8,327 bases of DNA from an uncultured Alphaproteobacteria bacterium (GTDB lineage Bacteria; Pseudomonadota; Alphaproteobacteria; Rs-D84): NCBI GenBank assembly GCA_904502245.1, contig CAJGDN010000038.1, positions 1 through 8,327 on the forward strand, in the 5' to 3' direction. Of the stretch, positions 6,543 to 8,327 are shown in pieces. The notes under the pieces were generated by a model that was not told the origin of the DNA, searched no databases, and saw only the letters and a program-made list of their open reading frames with translations. The position numbers were made by a program, and so were the translations under genes. The number at the start of each line of letters is the position of its first letter. The first letter of the stretch is position 1.

Positions 6543-6554
6543 GGATTTAAATCC
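6543..6554. promoter_or_regulatory. Perfect 12-bp palindrome in the leader of the unknown gene
   Basis: GGATTTAAATCC is fully self-complementary and lies about 30-40 bases downstream of the predicted transcript start, 42 bases before the start codon of the 157-residue gene. Short complementary GGGC and GCCC blocks flank it (6528-6531 and 6556-6559). It could be an operator for a dimeric regulator or part of an RNA hairpin in the leader. Confidence 0.35.
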
Positions 6555-6589
6555 GCCCCGATGCGTGCGTTATTGCCACATCAGTTTGA

Positions 6590-6617
6590 ATTGTATCAAA
6601 AGAAAATTATAAATCAA
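6590..6617 (-). promoter_or_regulatory. Probable promoter of the unknown 157-residue gene
   Basis: On the minus strand TTGATT (6617-6612) and TACAAT (6595-6590) are 16 bases apart. The promoter begins just downstream of the distal terminator hairpin, so the gene has its own transcription start rather than depending on read-through from tRNA-Lys. The leader is about 80 nt, long for this window. Confidence 0.55.
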
Positions 6618-6619
6618 CA

Positions 6620-6647
6620 AATAAAAAACGACCGGCAAGCGGTCGTT
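6620..6647 (-). terminator. Intrinsic terminator, distal copy (intact T tract)
   Basis: AACGACCG (6627-6634) and CGGTCGTT (6640-6647) form a perfect 8-bp stem with a 5-nt loop. On the minus strand it is followed by six uninterrupted T (6628-6623). It is the better of two near-identical terminators and would stop transcripts that read through the proximal copy. Confidence 0.85.
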
Positions 6648-6673
6648 AATTTTATGGTGGGAACACAGGGACT
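6626..6673 (-). repeat. Direct repeat, distal copy: tRNA-Lys 3' end plus terminator
   Basis: These 48 bases match 6776-6823 with one mismatch (6654 versus 6804), an offset of exactly 150 bp. The repeat holds the last 19 nt of tRNA-Lys including CCA (6655-6673), a short spacer and the terminator hairpin. It lies downstream of the tRNA 3' end, where the displaced attachment site of a tRNA-integrating element is expected. No integrase is present in the window. Confidence 0.85.
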
Positions 6674-6683
6674 GTATATTCCC
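6655..6683 (-). pseudogene. tRNA-Lys remnant forming a CCA-ended acceptor minihelix
   Basis: Next to the duplicated tRNA 3' end, the sequence restores a 5' partner: GGGAATA (6683-6677) pairs with TGTTCCC (6665-6659) over all 7 bp, with one G-T pair. Between them are TA and a mini-hairpin CAG-TCC-CTG. A discriminator A and CCA follow. It reads like tRNA-Lys with positions 10 to about 56 deleted: the real gene starts GGGAACATA, this one GGGAATATA. It cannot decode. Whether it is transcribed and processed is unknown; it is followed by the intact terminator. Confidence 0.6.
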
Positions 6684-6699
6684 ATGTTTGTTTATACTC

Positions 6700-6767
6700 C
6701 ATGGGCCCCTTTCACTTCGCTACGCTTCGTCCCGAACCCTTTCTTGGGTTCTCGTCCGCGTCCCATG
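6700..6767. other. GC-rich structured insert between the two tRNA 3' copies
   Basis: This 68-bp stretch is about 60% GC in an otherwise AT-rich region and is bounded by CATGGG (6700-6705) and CCCATG (6762-6767), which can pair. Inside lies a perfect 6-bp hairpin, GAACCC and GGGTTC (6734-6739 and 6746-6751), and a short direct repeat of CTTCG/GCTTCG. It has no open reading frame of its own worth calling. It could be a small repetitive or mobile (REP/MITE-like) sequence, or the remainder of a deleted element. Confidence 0.4.
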
Positions 6768-6770
6768 CAT

Positions 6771-6797
6771 AAAATAAACGACCGGCAAGCGGTCGTT
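6771..6797 (-). terminator. Terminator hairpin of tRNA-Lys, proximal copy (interrupted T tract)
   Basis: The same 8-bp stem as the distal copy: AACGACCG (6777-6784) and CGGTCGTT (6790-6797), with a 5-nt loop. It begins 7 bases after the tRNA CCA. On the minus strand the following tract is TTTATTTTAT, broken by an A, so it may terminate less completely than the distal copy. Confidence 0.7.
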
Positions 6798-6823
6798 AAT
6801 TTTCTGGTGGGAACACAGGGACT
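6776..6823 (-). repeat. Direct repeat, proximal copy: functional tRNA-Lys 3' end plus terminator
   Basis: Partner of the repeat 150 bp downstream. It includes the last 19 nt of the intact tRNA-Lys (6805-6823) and its terminator hairpin. The identity stops inside the T-arm of the tRNA, a usual boundary for attachment cores of tRNA-integrating elements. Confidence 0.85.
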
Positions 6824-6880
6824 CGAACCCTGGACCCAATGATTAAAAGTCATTTGCTCTACCAACTGAGCTATGTTCCC
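6805..6880 (-). tRNA. tRNA-Lys (anticodon UUU)
   Basis: A complete 76-nt cloverleaf including an encoded CCA. The acceptor stem GGGAACA (6880-6874) pairs with TGTTCCC, the D-arm is GCTC-AGTTGGTA-GAGC, and the anticodon stem AATGA/TCATT encloses loop CTTTTAA with anticodon TTT at 6847-6845 (positions 34-36). The T-arm is CAGGG-TTCGAGT-CCCTG, the discriminator is A, and CCA follows. All stems are perfect. UUU reads both AAA and AAG, so it may be the only lysine tRNA, which would make the locus essential. Downstream are two terminator hairpins separated by the duplicated 3' end. Confidence 0.98.
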
Positions 6881-6933
6881 AGAACCGGACCCGGAATAAA
6901 GATTTTTCAACCCTTTTCCGTGGTTCGGGGGAA

Positions 6934-6962
6934 ATTTTGACATAAAAAAAATTAAATTGCAA
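6934..6962 (-). promoter_or_regulatory. Probable promoter of tRNA-Lys
   Basis: On the minus strand TTGCAA (6962-6957) and CAAAAT (6939-6934) are 17 bases apart. The -10 is weak (two mismatches to TATAAT), but the -35 is the same hexamer used before glyS and the ABC operon. A GC-rich leader of roughly 45-50 nt follows, to be removed by RNase P at 6880. No strong terminator is seen between the upstream membrane-protein gene and this promoter, so read-through from that gene is possible. Confidence 0.45.
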
Positions 6963-6993
6963 GAAAAAATATCACTTTTTTATAATTTTATTT

Positions 6994-7683
6994 CTATTTT
7001 TTTGTTTCAACCCCTGCACCACTATCGGTCAAATGCTGCGCCAGATTCATGGCGGCAACACTGCTGCTGTCCAGCCAATCAAGAATTCGCCCCATTATAC
7101 TTTCAACATGTTTCGCAGAAAGATGCTGATTACGACGGAATTTGTTTTCATTTATTAGGTGCGTCATGTCGCGTGCCATAGATGATAAAATTCGGTTCTG
7201 CTCTGTGGTCAGCACTGAATTCTGGCTGTCGCGATACAGTAATGAATCCAATTCATTATGGTATTCATGCAGGCTGACCAGTATGCGCGGCGTTAGTTTT
7301 AGCCGACGAGATATTTCAGGCGAACGCCATATCAACATACGATTCAGGTTTTCTGTGGTCAATTTGCTGCGCACCCCCATGGATTCACGCAACAGACCAA
7401 TTATGTTTAGCATCAGTATATTTAATTTATCGTCCATGCTGTTAATCAAGTTGCGCTTCATCGTATTTGCAATGCGCGAATTTGTATAATCATACAACAA
7501 AAATACCAATGGTATTGACAACAGCGATGCAGAAACATTTATCACCAGGTCACGAACATTATCATTCGGCGCGTTATCTATCGCACCAGTGTATAAAATA
7601 ATCCCGCCTGCAATTGATAGCAAATATGGCAATAATTTTAATAAAAAATTACGAAAACTGAATTTCATGTACATATAATACAT
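6994..7683 (-). CDS. Membrane protein of unknown function, two N-terminal TM helices
   Basis: I do not recognise a named family. The 229-residue product has a short basic N-terminus, two membrane helices (about residues 14-33, LKLLPYLLSIAGGIILYTGA, and 46-65, ending in PLVFLLYDY), and a long, charged, mostly helical cytoplasmic part (about 66-229) with no catalytic motif I can name. The layout, two helices with a short loop and then a helical tail, is common in small bacterial membrane proteins of unknown role. The start is uncertain: ATG codons at 7683, 7674 and 7668 are in frame and none has a clear ribosome site. The last begins MKFSFRNFLLKLLPYLL and is equally plausible. It begins 33 bases after the MFS gene on the same strand, so the two are probably co-transcribed. 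Confidence 0.8.
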   Translation of the reverse strand: MYYMYMKFSFRNFLLKLLPYLLSIAGGIILYTGAIDNAPNDNVRDLVINVSASLLSIPLVFLLYDYTNSRIANTMKRNLINSMDDKLNILMLNIIGLLRESMGVRSKLTTENLNRMLIWRSPEISRRLKLTPRILVSLHEYHNELDSLLYRDSQNSVLTTEQNRILSSMARDMTHLINENKFRRNQHLSAKHVESIMGRILDWLDSSSVAAMNLAQHLTDSGAGVETKK

Positions 7684-7716
7684 TTTTTATACGGCAATAT
7701 GTACAGGAAAGAAAGT

Positions 7717-8327
7717 CTAACCATTGGTTCTATTACGCAAAGAGCATGAACGACGAACTGCAAATGCGCCCCATGCGCATACAATCAACTCCAATACGCC
7801 AAGTATCATAATGCTGTAACGCCAGCTGCCTAACAAAGACCCCAGGCCAATTACACCACACACCCCCATATAGACCAGATATGTTATCGTTGTGTACAAT
7901 GACAAAACAATTGAACGATTGGTCGGCGGAATCATATCTTGGAATCGCGAATACATCAATGTATAAACACCCCACAACAACATGTACGCGACACCCATTA
8001 TCCACAGCGAATCAGGGGTATACAGCAACGAAAATAATATATACCCAACACCAACTGTCGCAATCAGTAAATATAGAAATTTATCTGATATACGTGTAAA
8101 CTTGTACGCAAAACGCTGCCCCAGGGTGGCGCACGCCAATAAAAAGAACGATAACAGCCCGACATATTCCGTCGGAATGCCAATATTTAATGCAATCGGA
8201 CTGAGGAAGTCATCTAAATACGGGATATTAATAACCAGTATAGTCAATATCATTATTGACATTAAACACGGCGTTTTTAAAACAATACGAATGCCCGCAT
8301 GAAATAATTTCTTTAATTTTAATCCTG
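7717..8327 (-). CDS. MFS transporter, C-terminal half (5' end outside window)
   Basis: Inner-membrane secondary transporter of the major facilitator superfamily. The frame is open from the stop at 7717 to the right edge, so the ATG at 8262 is not the start: 21 further in-frame codons precede it (LKLKKLFHAGIRIVLKTP), resembling the central cytoplasmic loop before TM7. About 202 residues are visible, with some six hydrophobic helices. An RFQDMIPPTNRSIVLSLYT segment lies between two of the helices. This matches the Q-D-x-IP-x-x-x-R-x-x-x-LS pattern found in many MFS exporters. The protein ends in a short basic tail (RRSCSLRNRTNG). The substrate cannot be assigned because the N-terminal half is missing. 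The two-TM membrane protein follows after 33 bases. Confidence 0.85.
   Translation of the reverse strand, partial: GLKLKKLFHAGIRIVLKTPCLMSIMILTILVINIPYLDDFLSPIALNIGIPTEYVGLLSFFLLACATLGQRFAYKFTRISDKFLYLLIATVGVGYILFSLLYTPDSLWIMGVAYMLLWGVYTLMYSRFQDMIPPTNRSIVLSLYTTITYLVYMGVCGVIGLGSLLGSWRYSIMILGVLELIVCAWGAFAVRRSCSLRNRTNG

Noticed and set aside
6561..6842. Plus-strand 93-codon frame with an internal protein repeat (NDRQAVVNF)
   Set aside because: It runs antisense through two terminators and the tRNA-Lys 3' end. The apparent peptide repeat is only the translated 48-bp DNA repeat, and the ending (VGTQGLEPWTQ) is the well-known false translation of an antisense tRNA.
6692..6943. Minus-strand 83-codon frame
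   Set aside because: It contains the whole tRNA-Lys gene in sense orientation (translated as NIAQLVEQ...GSSPCVPT), a classic false ORF.
8260..8262. ATG 8262 as start of a 181-residue MFS fragment
   Set aside because: The frame stays open to the window edge, and the upstream residues look like a normal MFS central loop; the gene is cut by the window, not truncated.
7982..8302. Plus-strand 106-codon frame opposite the MFS gene
   Set aside because: Antisense to well-defined transmembrane coding sequence, with no ribosome site and no family resemblance.
1..8327. CRISPR array, insertion sequence or integrase
   Set aside because: No regularly spaced repeats, no transposase or recombinase motifs and no terminal inverted repeats were seen; the only sizeable repeat is the tRNA 3' duplication.

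Overview
The window is an AT-rich bacterial chromosome segment that uses the standard code and is densely packed. Seven of the nine protein genes and the single tRNA gene lie on the minus strand. The best guess for the organism is an AT-rich alphaproteobacterium, perhaps host-associated. This rests mainly on two small helix-turn-helix proteins that look like the N-terminal domain of the S24/LexA-like repressors common in Alphaproteobacteria (a GLDAT-FN-SK motif followed by a G-PR motif). It is a reading from memory of the family, not a database match.

Left part, 1-5101, all minus strand: the 5' end of valS (cut by the window edge), then reading upstream tcdA (tRNA t6A dehydratase), a TatD-family metal-dependent nuclease, a full-length ABC exporter half-transporter, and a single-subunit (alpha2-type) glycyl-tRNA synthetase. 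The exporter, tatD and tcdA have gaps of 5 and 2 bases and look like one operon, with a good promoter (TTGCAA-17-TACTAT) just upstream. glyS ends directly in a perfect 13-bp hairpin terminator. valS has its own promoter.

Middle part, 5102-6640, looks accessory. Two 82-residue HTH proteins on the plus strand align with each other without gaps and lack the peptidase domain that usually follows this HTH. The first is preceded by an array of TATTG/CAATA half-sites with 10-bp spacing, a likely operator. A convergent minus-strand gene encodes a 157-residue protein I do not recognise.

Right part, 6616-8327: tRNA-Lys(UUU) with an encoded CCA end. Its last 19 nt plus the following terminator hairpin are repeated exactly 150 bp further downstream. 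The distal copy is flanked by a sequence that restores a full 7-bp acceptor stem, giving a CCA-ended minihelix or deleted tRNA. Between the two copies lies a roughly 60% GC structured insert. This resembles either the scar of an element that integrated at the tRNA 3' end or a collapsed tandem tRNA duplication, and it is the most unusual structure in the window. Upstream of the tRNA lie a two-TM membrane protein of unknown function and the C-terminal half of an MFS transporter that runs off the right edge.

Functionally, the core genes serve tRNA charging (ValRS, GlyRS), tRNA modification (TcdA), tRNA supply (Lys) and export. The regulator pair and the unknown gene sit between glyS and the tRNA, on the side where an element inserted at the tRNA 3' end would lie.
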